Positions 13,501 through 26,689 of a DNA stretch of 64,000 nucleotides are shown in pieces (position 1 is the first letter of the stretch; every line of letters starts with the position of its first letter). The position numbers and the translations under genes are program-made. The DNA comes from Dromaius novaehollandiae. Taxonomy: Eukaryota > Chordata > Aves > Casuariiformes > Dromaiidae. The notes below the pieces were generated by a model. The model did no database searches, had not been told where the DNA came from, and saw only the letters and a list, made by a program, of their open reading frames with translations. Where the stretch lies: assembly GCF_036370855.1 (NCBI RefSeq), contig NC_088117.1:7874001-7938000 (forward strand). The letters are read 5' to 3'.

Positions 13501-16500
13501 ATCTGCTTTGCTCTCCAAAAGGTTGCTACAAAGAGAGAAGAAACCATTTATAGGTACCTGAACAACCTTACTCAGCATTTCACAGTCATAAAAGCATCAT
13601 GTCTTTGATCTCTACCAGAGAAGATCACTGGAGAAAGTATCTCTGGCCTGAAATGGGCACAGTGCTCTTGAGGGACTCAGCTTGTCACTAGTGTGTATCA
13701 CGCCTAAGCTGTGCAATCCAAGCTGTCTTATGTTTTCCTTTTAGCTTTTTTTGAATGAGAAAGCAAGCTGATGCATCAAATATTTAAGTTTCCAGGTGAT
13801 TCAACAGCAGAGTCCCAACACATTTACCCTGCCTGGGCCCAGCTCTTTGTCAGATATATTCACCTGAACACACTGATGAACTGGGAGGTCATGAGCTGTG
13901 GGCGGAGCTCCTTCACCTCTGCTACATTGCCCAGGAGTCCCAGCATGTTGCGGTGCAGCTCCTGCTTTTCTGGGAATTCCTAAGAGGACAAGAGATGAGA
14001 GTATATAAAAGCAGGACTGTGGGTGACACTGAGAACAAACAACCCTGGAGAACGATTGAACGGTGCATCTAGAAAGGCTGAGTATTTTTGAGTAGTCAGC
14101 AATGGTTCTCTAGCAGATCTCTAATGGAATCTCTAGCATTCAAATTATGTGAAATGAGAGAATCAAGGCCTGTTATCCACTGCTGCCCTGCTTAAGGGGG
14201 ACTGTGTTTGTAAGTACAGAATAGGGAAAGAGGAGGATGATACATATGAGTAAGTGAATTTCTTTGTTCTACTGGGTGGATGGTTGTGAAAAAGAAATAA
14301 ACTGACAAAATATGCAAGTTTTTATTTTATAGTAAAATATGAAGGTCTGATTATGGATCCAGTTCAGCCAGGGAGCATGCTCAGGCACCTGCATCTCTAC
14401 TACTAATGCCAGTATTCCTTCGGAGAAAATGAGAAATACTCACTTTCAAGCACTCCAAGAAGAGTTTCATGCCACTGTAGTTGAGGAACATCTCGCAGTT
14501 ATCAGGGGTCTCATCAGTGATGTTCCAGAGAGCACTCCAGGAGAACTCCATCACCTGATCACACTATGGAGCCGAAGAGATAGGGACAGAAATGGAGCTT
14601 TGCTTATGTGGGAGCCTAGTGCAAACCAAGTACTTGTATTTCATCTCTGGCATTACTCCAGAGAGCTTCAGAGGTAAGAAGACCTTGTTATACACTTTCA
14701 GCTTGTTGATGAGTGGGTTTTTTTGTTGTTTTTGCCTTTCTGCTACCTCCCCCCTCCTCTTTGGAGAGGATATCCTACAGCACCAGTTGAGATGTCTGGC
14801 GTTTGGTAGAAAAGCTGGGCTGGCACACTGGACGGATCACCATGCCTATGTCAGGCTGAACAGAAAATATTATGCGGGTACATTTTGTGGGGAGACACTC
14901 ACCGTTTTATCAGCCAGCTTCTTCTGAATCAGCTTTAGCATTGTCTGTGGACAGAGAAAGGGGAAGAGTGAGGACAGTTCAGAAATCACAGAGCTAAAAC
15001 TGACACCTTTAGGCAGCGCACGGCTGGCTACAGCCAATTGCAGGTATATGCAGTCTAAGAATGTGACCCTTTGCAGAAAACCTAATTGGTATCTCTTTCT
15101 CTGATTCAATGGGACTGGGTTATGTTCAGCGTTGCAGGTATTTGCAGAGCTGAACTGTGTTAGAGTCCCTGAGCTGTGGAGTTTACGGTCAAATCTGTTG
15201 TAATGTGTATTACAAAGTTAGGAATGTGGTAATTATATCAGAGCAGTTGCCTGAGCAGGTCTTTGGAAGGGGTGGGATATGGGTGGACATGAATTGGGAA
15301 GCTGGTGTAAATTCAGATTGTAACAGTTCCAAAAATAATATAGTGTAGTGAAGAGGGAAGGTAATCGGGTCACGCTGCTTCCCTGCTCTCACCCAGAGCC
15401 TATCTGTGAGACTGTGCTTTCCAGCGCTGGCAAGCCAGTAAGAGATGTCACCTGGAGGGACAGGTGCCAGGAGAGGTTAGCACTGCTGGGACACGAGTTC
15501 CCTCCCTAAGGTTGAATCACTGGCTGGATGTGCGTGGTGGACTGCTGCAAGGGAATTGTGGTAGCCTGGGTTAAGTATAAGCAGACACCTTGGGACCATA
15601 CCAACCATGACAAAACCCATCTTGCCCACAGCTTCTTTATGATCGTTGTCCACCTGGCAGACCAGAGCATTACAAAGGTGTACGGCGATGCGCTGGATAG
15701 ACTCGTCCTGCCGGCTTTGGTTGAGGATGTTCAGCAGCAGCTCATTGACTCGGCGGTACTGGAACTCCAGCTCCTCGGGGATGCTGAAATTGCACAGCGT
15801 CAGGCAGCAGTTCCGCTGTACCTAGGACAAGAGCAAGCAAATGCTGGGCTGGGAGGCTACGAAAAGATGATCCCATCACCTCATGTTCCCTTGCTGCTTG
15901 GTATTGAAACCATTTTCTTGCCTAACTACCACTAAAATTTCTGTCACCCTCACATCTGTCATTGTGCTTTATCTGCGCTCTCCCTTTTCTCTTTTACTGT
16001 GACTCTAGTATCACACAATCACCCAGTCTCATCACTTCGCTGCCTATAAACTCTCCATGCTGCAACTGCCGCTCAGCAACCCAATGGCATCATACTATAT
16101 AATGTCAGCTAGCTACCAGTACAGTGCCTTAGAATAATGTTACTTTCTGCAGACTCAACACCCCCAACGCATGCACATCTTTAGCCCTTATCACCAGGAT
16201 CAGTGCTGGACATCTGTGCTGTGGGCTGTACGCATCCTTTGACCCACTACCATCACCTACAAAGGAGCCTTGCTATCATCACTTGCTTCCTCTGGTTCTG
16301 GAGAACATCACATGGAGAAGGGGTGCCTGGCATGAAATCCCCATTAGGGAGTGAAGGCAAGGAGTGGATCTGGGCAATAGCTTCTCTAGTGCTTGCCTTG
16401 GTTCACATCCTGGAGGCTCAGAAGGCCTAGATGCTACATCAGGCTAAAGACAGAAGACAGGACTATAGGAGCTGAAGGAGGCTGGGCTGCTCTTACTGTG

Positions 16501-19500
16501 ACTTCCTGGTAGGACTCCATGCCATTCAGTACCACCTGGATGACCTGGTGCCGCAGCTTCACGCTCTGCTCCATGCGGTACTCAGAGTTGGTCAGGTAAA
16601 ACAGTGCCGCGCTGCCTGTCACCTGGATGTTTTTGTCGTCCTTGTGGCACTTGAGGGCTGTGATCACCAGCTGCAGAGAAGCAACATGAAGCTTCAGTGC
16701 CACTGACTTGGAGTGACACTGAGTCTTGCAGTGACTGTTATGGTTGTGTGAGGCAAAGGCTGTTGCAAGCCTGCAAGGAATGCATGGCCTGGGCATAGCA
16801 GGAATATCTCATGAAATCAGGGTACTGAGTTCCACTGCACAACTGGAACTTTCTCCTGAATGGCCTGACATGGTGTCCCAGGGTAGAGAAAAGGCTGGGC
16901 TTGAAAAAATCTCCCTTGTGAGGGTGAGGTAAATGCTAGCGTGGGCTCACCTGGAGGGCTCGCAGCAGCTGGCTGCAGCGCTCAATACGGGCAATGTCAA
17001 AAAGGAGGTTGATGGCCCTGGAAGTGATTTCTGGTCGATGTTCAGTGTAAGCCTCAATAGCATTCAGAACCTGCTCTTCATTCTTGTCCCCGCTTACCTG
17101 GCATAGAGGCAAAAAAGAGTCAGGGAAGAAAGGATGAGGGAGGAAAGCCAGCATGAGAAGGGAGCTTTGAGGGTAGATCTAGAAGGTCAAGGGTATAATT
17201 TCTTTCTGACCTGCTGGTAAGACTTGGCCCAAGATGGGAACAAAGAGGCTGAGTCACTTCCTAGCCCAGAGGGACAAGAAATGGCCCCTTCAGGGCAGGA
17301 AGATGCTTTTCACAAGTAGGACTCCTCTTCCATTGTCTTAAATCTTTGTTTTGTAGTCACAGACACCCTGCTGCTTCAGGTAGGGTGATTTTTTTTCCCA
17401 GGCCCTTCTCTAAGAGGCATATATTTTCCCCTTGTGAAAACTGTGAGGTGCAGGTCTTGCCTTCTGGCAGCTTTCCTGCATTACTAAGTGGCTATTGAAA
17501 GGTCAGAGCTCAATTGTCACACCCCAAAGCCCAAGAGCTACGCTCTACTGGCAGCCAGTGATTTTCATGTTCTTTGAACTTCCATAAACTACCCACTGCC
17601 AATAATCTTGCTGCCTCATTACCTTGTACGCTGGAATATGTGTCAGGCGGCAGAGAGATGTTTCAAAGAGGCCCAAGAACTGGAGTGGTCGTTTCAGACC
17701 CCGGAAGGGAGCAATGCTGCTCTTTGCTGGTTCAATGCTGAGAAAAGAAGAGATCACTCATGTTGGTACCCTGCTTCTTCAGCTCTCTCCTGCCACAGGG
17801 ACAGCTATTTGCTCTCCATTCACTCTGACTGCACTGCTCCATAACTGGAGTGACAACAGCTACATTCAGTTGTACACCATACAAATTCTCCTAAAGGTAA
17901 CACTAGCCTTTCTTTCCAGGTGATCCTGACTGAAGGAGTAAATGCACTGAACAGAAATAGCAGCAAGAATTCAGGCAGACAGGATACAGCTCTCCCAGAC
18001 AGAATTTGTCTTGAAAATTTGCTAGCTGGGGTAGACACTTCCTCTTAGGAAAGGGCTGTGGATTCCACTGATCCAAACAAGTTGGGAACTTGACTGCATG
18101 TCATTTGATAGATGCCTCAGTCTGCTTCTGTGCTTATGCACATGTTGTTTTGCTGCCATGTTCCTTATTGACCAGGAGCCAGTAGTTTTTTCACCAGCTT
18201 TGGAAAGGAGCCACTACTGTCCCTTATTTGCTTTTGTTCCTAAGTGCTCAGGGAACAGGAGGGCAGAGCTCTTGGTTGACCTGGAAAACCAGACTTCCAA
18301 GAGTGCCCCCACTGAGGTGCACTGGGATTTTCAAACGCTGATCTGCCTGGCATCAAGGTCAAATCTGAAAATCAGCCTTTAGATTCTAACTCCCTAGAAC
18401 ACCCAGTCCTGCTATAAACATTAATGTAGTGACTAAGTGCAGAAATGCCTCAGAAGAGCCTGGACTTTGGTTGGGGTAAGAATGTTTTGTGTAAAGGGGT
18501 TTGGAGTCCTTTCAGAGGAAATATAAACTAGTGCTAGAGATCACTGGAAGGATGTGTATGGAAAAGAAGGCGTGAAATACCTCTTCAGATATGTATGAAA
18601 GGTAGGATGAATTCTTTATTACCTTTAAAGCTCTCACCCATGTCACATACAGGAATCACAACTAACCAATTCCCATACTAGTCTTTAGCTTCAGGGAGAA
18701 TTAGCAACAATTGTATCTTGCTTTTTAATATTAATTAGACCTAAAGAATTTGAAAGCTCAGAAGAGAGAACTGTCCTTAATCCAGCTTTGGCAAAACTTT
18801 CCATCCAAGTAGATATCGGTAATTGCTGTTACCTTACCTTGTCTGGCCCATCTTCTCCTCCATGCTTGGGATAGTGCAGTTCTCCAGCATGGTGTGCCCT
18901 GAGATATCGAGCGAAGTGAGGTTTACCAAGTTTTCCACAAACAGGTTTAGAACCCGCCGGGTCAGCTTGAATTTGTAGTAACTGGACAGATGGTCTCGGG
19001 AGATATCCAAGTGCCTGCAAATAACAGAGAGCAGCTCAGAGCCTGGAAAGCATCAGCTGGGACTTCCCGCACTCTACCAGGGAAAGATGAGAAGCCAAGG
19101 TTTGTGTTTGTGTTTGGTTTTTTTCTTCTTCCTTCTTCCTCTCCAAGATATAGGAACAGGGTTCTGTAGGATCTGGCAGCAGGATCTGGCTTGTGTCTAA
19201 CCATAGTCACAGATGCCTGGTAGAAGCCTACTCAGAATGTAGTGCAATGAGTCATTTGGCCACACCATTGCAAAGGCGCAATTTCTCTAGGCTCAGGAAC
19301 TGCCTTTCCCAAGCTGTGCCACAGCAGCCACCTCAGCATTTCTGCCTGGGGATTAAGATGCCCTGGAGGATTTTTGCATCCCCCAAAACATATGTTGCCT
19401 CCTTCCACAAATTAAGTTACAATAGTTCTTGTCTGCTCTGCAATCTTGTATTTTTTTTTCCAGCCCAGGCTATTGGATTTAGAAAATACTGCCCAGGAGA

Positions 19501-22132
19501 TTCTCTGAGACTTCTAGGTCATGTGTAAGCACGGTACCCCCTAGTGTCTACAGCCAGTAGAGTCAGTACTAAAGGAAAGCATCCTTTGCTAAGGCCCCTC
19601 TTTTTGCGTAGGAAAGTCCTGGAGCCCTTTCCTGATACCATTGTGTAGCTTGAATAGCAATTGTCTCAACTCTGTTTCAGGAAGTCATTCCACTGTCAGC
19701 ACAGTTAGGTCCTGAGTGCTTATTTATTTAGTTTGCTCTTTCCCTTGGTTGCTCCATCTATGCACAGTGTGCTTACAGAGAGCACAGCAGGCAGTCTGAG
19801 GAGCTGCTGAGAGTTGTTCCTAGTTTTATCTCAGAGCTAGGCTTAAATTTTGGACATTACTGTTTGACCGGTGGTTTCAAGGATTGAATTTCACAGTGTG
19901 ATTATCACTACACCAGTACTGTACACATCCACAACCATTTTTCCCATCTTTCAGGTGTTCTGTTATCGCTTTTTTTAAGAGTTTCTGCTAAGTGAATGGG
20001 TTTTATGTTGTTTTGCAAGCAAAACCCAGGTTGGCTTTAGATATTTCAGCTGTATAGTGAGTCAATGACTGAGCTTGTTTATGGGAGAGTTTATAACTTG
20101 AAAGCAGTTGTGGGTCGCTCTCAGTTAATGGGCAGATAACCCATTCCCAAGAGATCTGCAAGGCTTCTATCTGTGGGAAAAGGATTAAGAAGGAAGAAGA
20201 GGTCTGCTGACCTGAGCTTACGGAGCTGTGCAATCACTTGGATGTGCTCCTCTGAAAGGTCCATGTTGTAAAGCACTAAGGAAACCAGACTGTCCTTCCA
20301 CTGCGTCAGAAATCCCACATCATTCAGCTGGATCCCAGAGAGATCAAGAGCTGCAAGGGAGGCCAAAGGCCGAAGCAATGTCTCCACATTTACCCCCTCG
20401 ATCAAGCGGCCGAGGTTCAGGAAGCGCAAGCGGCTAAAGCCTTCAAAAGTAAAGTCCTTGACCAAGACCTGGCGAGTGGGGTTCACTAAACAGTCATCTT
20501 CACAGCCTCCAGGGTTCTCCTCCTCGTAGAAGATATTGCAGCAGCCAAAGAGGCTAAGGGAGATAAGCGTGTGGCTGAAGCTCACCAAGGTTTGCAGGCT
20601 CTTGGCTGTCAGCTTCTCACAGTTAGTCAAGTAGAGCTCAACCAGATCCTGGAAGATGGGAAATCAGTTAGAAATACTTCACAGGTGGAGTGTTCACCCT
20701 GTTCCCTATACCACCTCCTGCAGGGAGAAGCCTGAGACCAGGTATAACTTGACTTGGCCAGTGTCCCCATCCCATTCCTGACAGGGGCTTTGGGATCTGA
20801 GGAGGGAGATGCTGAGGTTCTCCCAAAGAAAGAATGTGGATGGGGAGGGATGGAGTCTTGGGAATCTCAGGATGCCTGGGATTCTAGCTGGTGCCCACAC
20901 CTCAGTGCTGCTATGTGATGTGACAACTAGAGGCTGTCAGTGCAATACCACCTGCTTCCTGATGGCCTCCAGGTCCTGGTCCTGCACAATCTGTTCCCGC
21001 AGGTGGATCCGAGCTAGCCTGGTGCTCCGTGGATCAGAGAACAAGGTGAAGAAGCTTTCATGGGGTTCAAAGATGCTGTCTGTCTTCACCAACTCCACAT
21101 ACCTGTATTGGGGCAGTGATGTTAGCACAGCATGACACAAAGGCTCAGCTACAGCTCTAGCATCTGTGCTGGTCATGAGAAAATGTGACTCTGTGTGTGA
21201 GCACATGCAGACTCCCTACTGGTCATCCAGAATAGCCTTTGGGGTAATGGGAGCTGGGCTATAATCTCTTCTTGCACAAAACTAACCCTTAGGAAAATCT
21301 CATAGAAAGAGATTTGTGCAAGGTCATGCATATATTTCTGAGCAAACTGGATTCTGGCAAGCATGGACATTAGGACCTTTTTCTTTCCTACCTGTTTAAA
21401 GCTAGTAATTTGATTCCCCCCCACCCCCACACACAATTAGCCAGTCAGGGTTCTCTGCCAGAATCTGCGGGCAGTAGTTCAGCCAAGACAGACTGTGATG
21501 ACGAAGTTATAAATTGCTGGAAGCAGGTTGCTTTGTAAAGCTATAGGAGTAGCAGCCTTAAAATGCAACTTCTGCTAGCACTTTGTGCTCTTATTTCTTT
21601 GGCTTGAGAGAGAGTTTTAATGCTTCAGTGGTGGGAAATGGGAAGATTCCTCTGTTGCTACCTGATGCTCTTGGAACAAATAGGTAAAATCCCAGAGTGA
21701 AAAAAGTCACTATGTGGGGAAAGGTGACTGGCAAAATTAGAATGGCATATATTGGTACAATAACCCTTGGGGACACTTCCTTCCGATGTTAATGCAGAAC
21801 CATATTTCCAATATGAGGATCAAACAGAAAAAAGGAGCCCTGTGAATTTCTTCCCATTTTTTTTCCTTGCATCCTTCCCATTAACTCTTTCTTAAAGAAC
21901 TTCATTCCCCCTTCCCTGGACTCCTGGCTTTTTCCCAAATGAGACAACAGCCTCTCCACAGGCCTGAGACGTACTCATTGACAAGTTTGTCACAAATCTC
22001 GCTTGGCAAGAAGATGTCAGGATGAAGGCGGAGAGTTTCATTGTCTAGTAGGTAGCAGAGAGTCCCCTCCAAGTTGCGAAGGCAGTAATCCGTGCACAAG
22101 GTCATTAGTGACTCTGGGCTGTCAGATGCCAT
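10576..22132 (-). CDS. ZER1: ZER1 (zyg-11 related), CUL2 ubiquitin-ligase substrate receptor
   Basis: Receptor of the CUL2-elongin BC ubiquitin ligase that binds proteins with an exposed N-terminal glycine. The 15 coding exons are 22132-21975, 21102-20952, 20648-20212, 19014-18838, 17737-17623, 17097-16951, 16670-16497, 15821-15606, 14944-14903, 14563-14444, 13979-13864, 13525-13337, 12386-12289, 11897-11795 and 10633-10576. They sum to 2301 bases, or 766 residues, the human length. The N-terminus (MASDSPESLM, then IFLPSEICDKL) holds the VHL-box-like part. A leucine-rich repeat region follows (about 100-350), then ARM-like repeats to the end (VIEHCSNFKEENMDTSR). The residues known to form the glycine pocket, W552, D556, N597 and E600, fall in SALWNITDE and GLLGNVAE at exactly those positions. 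The start ATG has A at -3. The exon carrying it appears to begin at 22238 or at a stronger pyrimidine-rich acceptor leaving 22146 as first base. With the first acceptor the leader holds a three-codon upstream ORF. Confidence 0.96.
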
Positions 22133-22238
22133 CTTGAAGGAAGGAACTGGAAGGGGAAGTGTAGAAGGAAGCTTTTGATTCAGAAGATCTTCCACACAAA
22201 GGAAACTCCAGGGTGAATTTACAGGGACATCAGGACAG

Positions 22239-25200
22239 CTATAAGTAGAGGAAAAAAGATGCATTGAGAAAGGGACATTGGAAGTGCTCTGCAAAGCTGT
22301 TGTACCAGGGGGATGTTGATAGTTGTATTTACAGCCAAACATTTGCTGACATCAAAAGAACCTGCAGCATTTTGGCTTCTCTGGGAGTGTGCCCTTAATC
22401 CCTTGGTATCCCCACTCCCTTGTTGGTAAACAAGGGATAACATGACAGTGAAGTTTCTGGGACACTGCAGGAGTGAGTTAATATGAAACACATCTGGTAA
22501 CGAGGCTACACAGCAAGAAAATGTTTCCTCACTGCAAGGGTTATCTGGTTGATGAAGGGCATCTGAAAGGGAAGTAGCAGAAACCACATTGCTTTCTTCC
22601 CTTCAGGCTGGGTTGGATGAACCACCACAAAATTTACTGTGGGAAAGATTTTTTGTATAGGCCAAATGGGATATGGTAGCCCCATATCATGTGCCTGTAA
22701 TTCTGTTTGCCATCATTCAAAGTGAAGTTTCCAGTTTAAGCTGAATGTTTCTTTGCAGCTCCAAGCCAGAAGCTTTGTGCAATTCCTTGAACTAAAACGT
22801 GAAGCAAACCAGAAGCCAGAGGAAAACATGCTGACTGGTTTGGCTTTCCTTTCCAAGTGCAGTGAAAAGGAAGGTTTATGTCAGGACATCTATGCATGCA
22901 GCTCCCTGGGACCTGCTCACCTAAACCACTCCAAACTGTCATAAAAAAGTATGGGTGAAAGACCTGGAAAAAAGCAAGGGGCTTTCTTTTGCCCTTCTTG
23001 TTCTTTCATGCTGGATAAAGAAGGAGGGAGAATTAGGGGAAGAAAGATATTCCTGTCTTTTTTAATCTAGTGACTAATATAAAGACTCGCTCCCTGGCAC
23101 TGAATGAGGACTTGTTGAGGGTCTTGAAGTTGTTTAGCAGAAGTGACTACAGAATGAGAACTCCACTTCATTTTCAAAGGGTCAAATCACATTAGAAGCA
23201 ACCCTAATGTGACCCCTTCTAAATATTTTCATGCACACGCATAAATTGTGCTTGAAATGTTTATTTTTGAGGTAAAACTTGTGCCTTTTCAGTTGCTGTA
23301 TCCCTACTGGTAGTCAGGACACCAGTACCATGGAGCTAGTTGCTCCCCTCTGCACCACGGTTGAACAGCCGTTGCTGTCGAAGTTATTGCAAAATGTTTT
23401 TAACTACATCTCCAATCTCTTATCTTCATCCTGCGGCCACAGAGAGCAGGATACTTGTCTGCGTCCCCTGCTCCCTGCTTCTGAGAATTCCTTTAAAGCC
23501 TCCTGTGCTATCTCTTTTCTTCATTCCTGCGGTATCATAACAATACAGGGTGTAAGAGTTTAATTGAGTTTCCTCACCTTAATCACTACCTCCAAAGGCA
23601 CCCTGGATGGATCAGGCCCCCTTTTCCCTCAGAGATGCTTTCAGATGTTCTATTCAGCTGCCGCCTGGGCCATGACACCATTAGAAAGGATCAGTTAAAA
23701 CTGAGGATGAGGTAACCTTTCAAATTCAGGCACCAAATGGTCTCTGTGGGAGACAGGAGCACAGCTGTGCCTGAGCCTGCCTGGCAGCCCAGGCTCCCGG
23801 CCTTCTGATCCCTCCCTTTGCTGCAGAATGGATTTCTGTGCAAACATGAGGACAGCACAAGTTGCAAATCAAAGCTCTTTTTTTCCTTCTGTGTCTCATT
23901 AATTCTCTTTCTGAGGGTGTGTTTCAGGGCCAGAGACAAAGAGTTGGCCAAGGAATTAACCCCACACAGAAAGCAACTACTCAAGAAAGCAGGAGGCGAT
24001 CAGCAGGACTGCTCTTTGCTCAGCAATGGAGGAATTGCCATGCTAGATCACCCCTGAGGTATGCCTACCCCAGGCCTTGCCCTCCTCCCCCAGTCCAAAT
24101 CCTGTTCTAGTGTAATTGGATGAAACTTTATTGACAAAAGCAGGCACCAGTATTGAATTTGACTTGTATTTTGGCTTTCTTGAACTTGATCGGTAACTTC
24201 TCCTTCCTATATGCATCCTTGGAAAATATATCTGCAGGCAACTGGCAGGATCATGTTTCAATCCCAGAACTCCTTATGACCCGCTGTGTTCTGACCTAGA
24301 ACTTTCAACAGTGGGGATCTCGGGCAGGTTCTCTGCTGCTCTTGGCTTAAGAGGCAGAAAAGTCTCCAAGCAAAAGCAGATGCAGAGAGACTTGAGAAAA
24401 ATTAAATAAACCTCAGCAATCATAAAAGTTGTATATAACATCCAGACGGGAGACAGTTTAAAGGGTGTAACTGGCTCTTCTGGGTCACTGAATCCTGAGC
24501 CAAGGTCGTAACATAAAATTACAGCTTCCCAAGGGTGCTTTTATGGCTCAGAGACTTTTGTGATATATGTGGTACAAAGAACTAAAGAAAGATGGTGGGT
24601 CTTGAGTCATACTGAAAAAGAAGGAAATCCATAATTAACAGCCCTCTCCATTGTAGTTATGGCAGGAGAGAAGTCAAGGACTATGTGAGCCATTGACTGC
24701 AGGGTACTGCTGCACTGGCAGTTTCCTCCAGGTCCCGACTAGGTGACTGCAGATGGGAGGAAGCTGTCCTGTGCTCTGCGCTGTGTCTGTTCTGGAGATG
24801 AATCTGCTTCGCTTCCAGAACGAGTCCCTCTCAGATTTTGCCTGAAGCTTGCTGGGGAGAATCTTTCCAGAAAGGCAAGATGAACAGGAATATCTGAACC
24901 AGCAGGGAAACATGTTCTGCTATTCCTACCAGCTCATCTATGCTATCAGACAGGAGGTCCCTAGAGCCGGTGTTCTTCCACTGTTTACTACTGACAGCCA
25001 GAGAACTCGAAAACAAATTCCCATTAACAACCTGTTATCACGTGCAGCTGGAAAAGGCCAGTGCTTGGGACCTGTCCAAGCAGCTTAGAGCACTAAAGGG
25101 CAAAGACTGCCTTTCTGTGGCTCTGACAGTCCTCTAGGGCCCCTCTCCTGAGACGATCACAATGTAGCTGGTTGATCCTAGCCCTTGAGAAATCAGTTGC

Positions 25201-26680
25201 ATTTTTAACTTCTGAGCTCTCTGTGATCCACCAACAAAATCCCATACAGAAGGTTATTATAGAGGAAAAGTGGTTAAACTCTCCTGGTAAAATAATTCCA
25301 AAGAAGAGCTTTCACTTTCATGATTTATTACCTAGAGTAGAGTAGCACGCAGAGCTGCAGCTGAGACCATGCTCCTTTTGTACAAGACACGATACAAGCT
25401 AGTCCCTCACCTAAGAAATTCTAAATAGACTCCAGACATGACACGTGGGCAGGGGGAGACGGAAGTAAGAGTGCCAGTAGTGGGGCTGCACTGATGAATG
25501 TTCTCTCTAGATATAAGCTCTGTGTGCTTTGTTGATAAAAATAAATGAACTAGAGATGCTGACAAATCATTAACATTTGCCTAATCATTATTCTCAGGCA
25601 ACTTTCCACAGGCAGTAGATCAGCAAGCTGCCTGCCTACCAGACTGTCACCAGTGCTGTCTAGTGCCTGTATTTTTGAAGAATCATGACAGATATGTGAA
25701 AGATGCAGAAAATTCAAGTGCAGGAATCGAGAAGGCATCAGAACTACAGCTGCCAATCTTTTCAGCAATTTATTTCTCTATCGGATTCCCTGCCATCTTC
25801 ATGCACGAAGGAATTTGGGTCCCTTGGAGACAAGGGAGCAGGCATATAAAAGATGCTATATCAAACTACCCCCAGAAGCAGCCCTGTCAGTGGAGTAATA
25901 GCACTCTCCCACCATCCATGGACCTAAAGAAAACTGCAATACCATGAAATGCAGCTTCGCTCTCCCCCATCACCAGCCTTCCAGAGCCAGACAGCCTCTC
26001 CTGCAAATATTGCTTATTTGTGGGCTACATCTGTATTTTTAAGGTGTTTCTGGCTTCACTGACCTGGTGCTGCTCTTGGCACTCCTAGGGATGCCTGTGC
26101 CAATAATTCTCTACCTTGGACTTCAGACTGATCTTCTCTCCGTCGCTCACTCTCTCCTTCAGTCTGCTGCCTGAAGCCAAGCCAGATGCGCTGTGGCTCC
26201 ATGCCAACCACATACCATTTACACTGTCACTACAAAAATGATTGGCAAAGCTGAATTTTTCAGCATCAGGGGCTTGTCCAAGGAGAGGGCAAATAATAAA
26301 CACTGACAGAAATTGATTACAAAGAAAGACTTTAAAAGAACAAATTTAATGTAAATGCAGAGTTTGGCATGGGTTAGATTTTGAAGGAAACCTGCACTGT
26401 CATTTTGTTCAGCATCTCGCAGCTGCAAATTATTGCATGTTTATTAATTGACGGGTCACTGCAACTGCTGCAGGAAATACCACCCCTGGCTTACAGTAGG
26501 ACAACTGAAGTAGGAATAAATTGAACCACTCACAGGGGCTGAGCAAAGCCTCAAATTCCAAAACTCCTGCCTGCCCAGATCGCACAAGGCGTTGCAAAGG
26601 AGACAACGTGCAAGACAGGAAACGCATTGACCTTCGTACCTGCCTGCGGTGAAGGTACTCCTTCGGGACTGATGAATTAG
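22239..26680 (-). other. ZER1 intron 1
   Basis: About 4.8 kb between the noncoding first exon (donor at 27069) and the exon with the start codon; this entry covers the part outside the CpG island. No conserved coding exon was recognised on either strand and open frames are below 100 codons. No interspersed repeat was recognised. Confidence 0.6.
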
Positions 26681-26689
26681 ATGGCGGCT

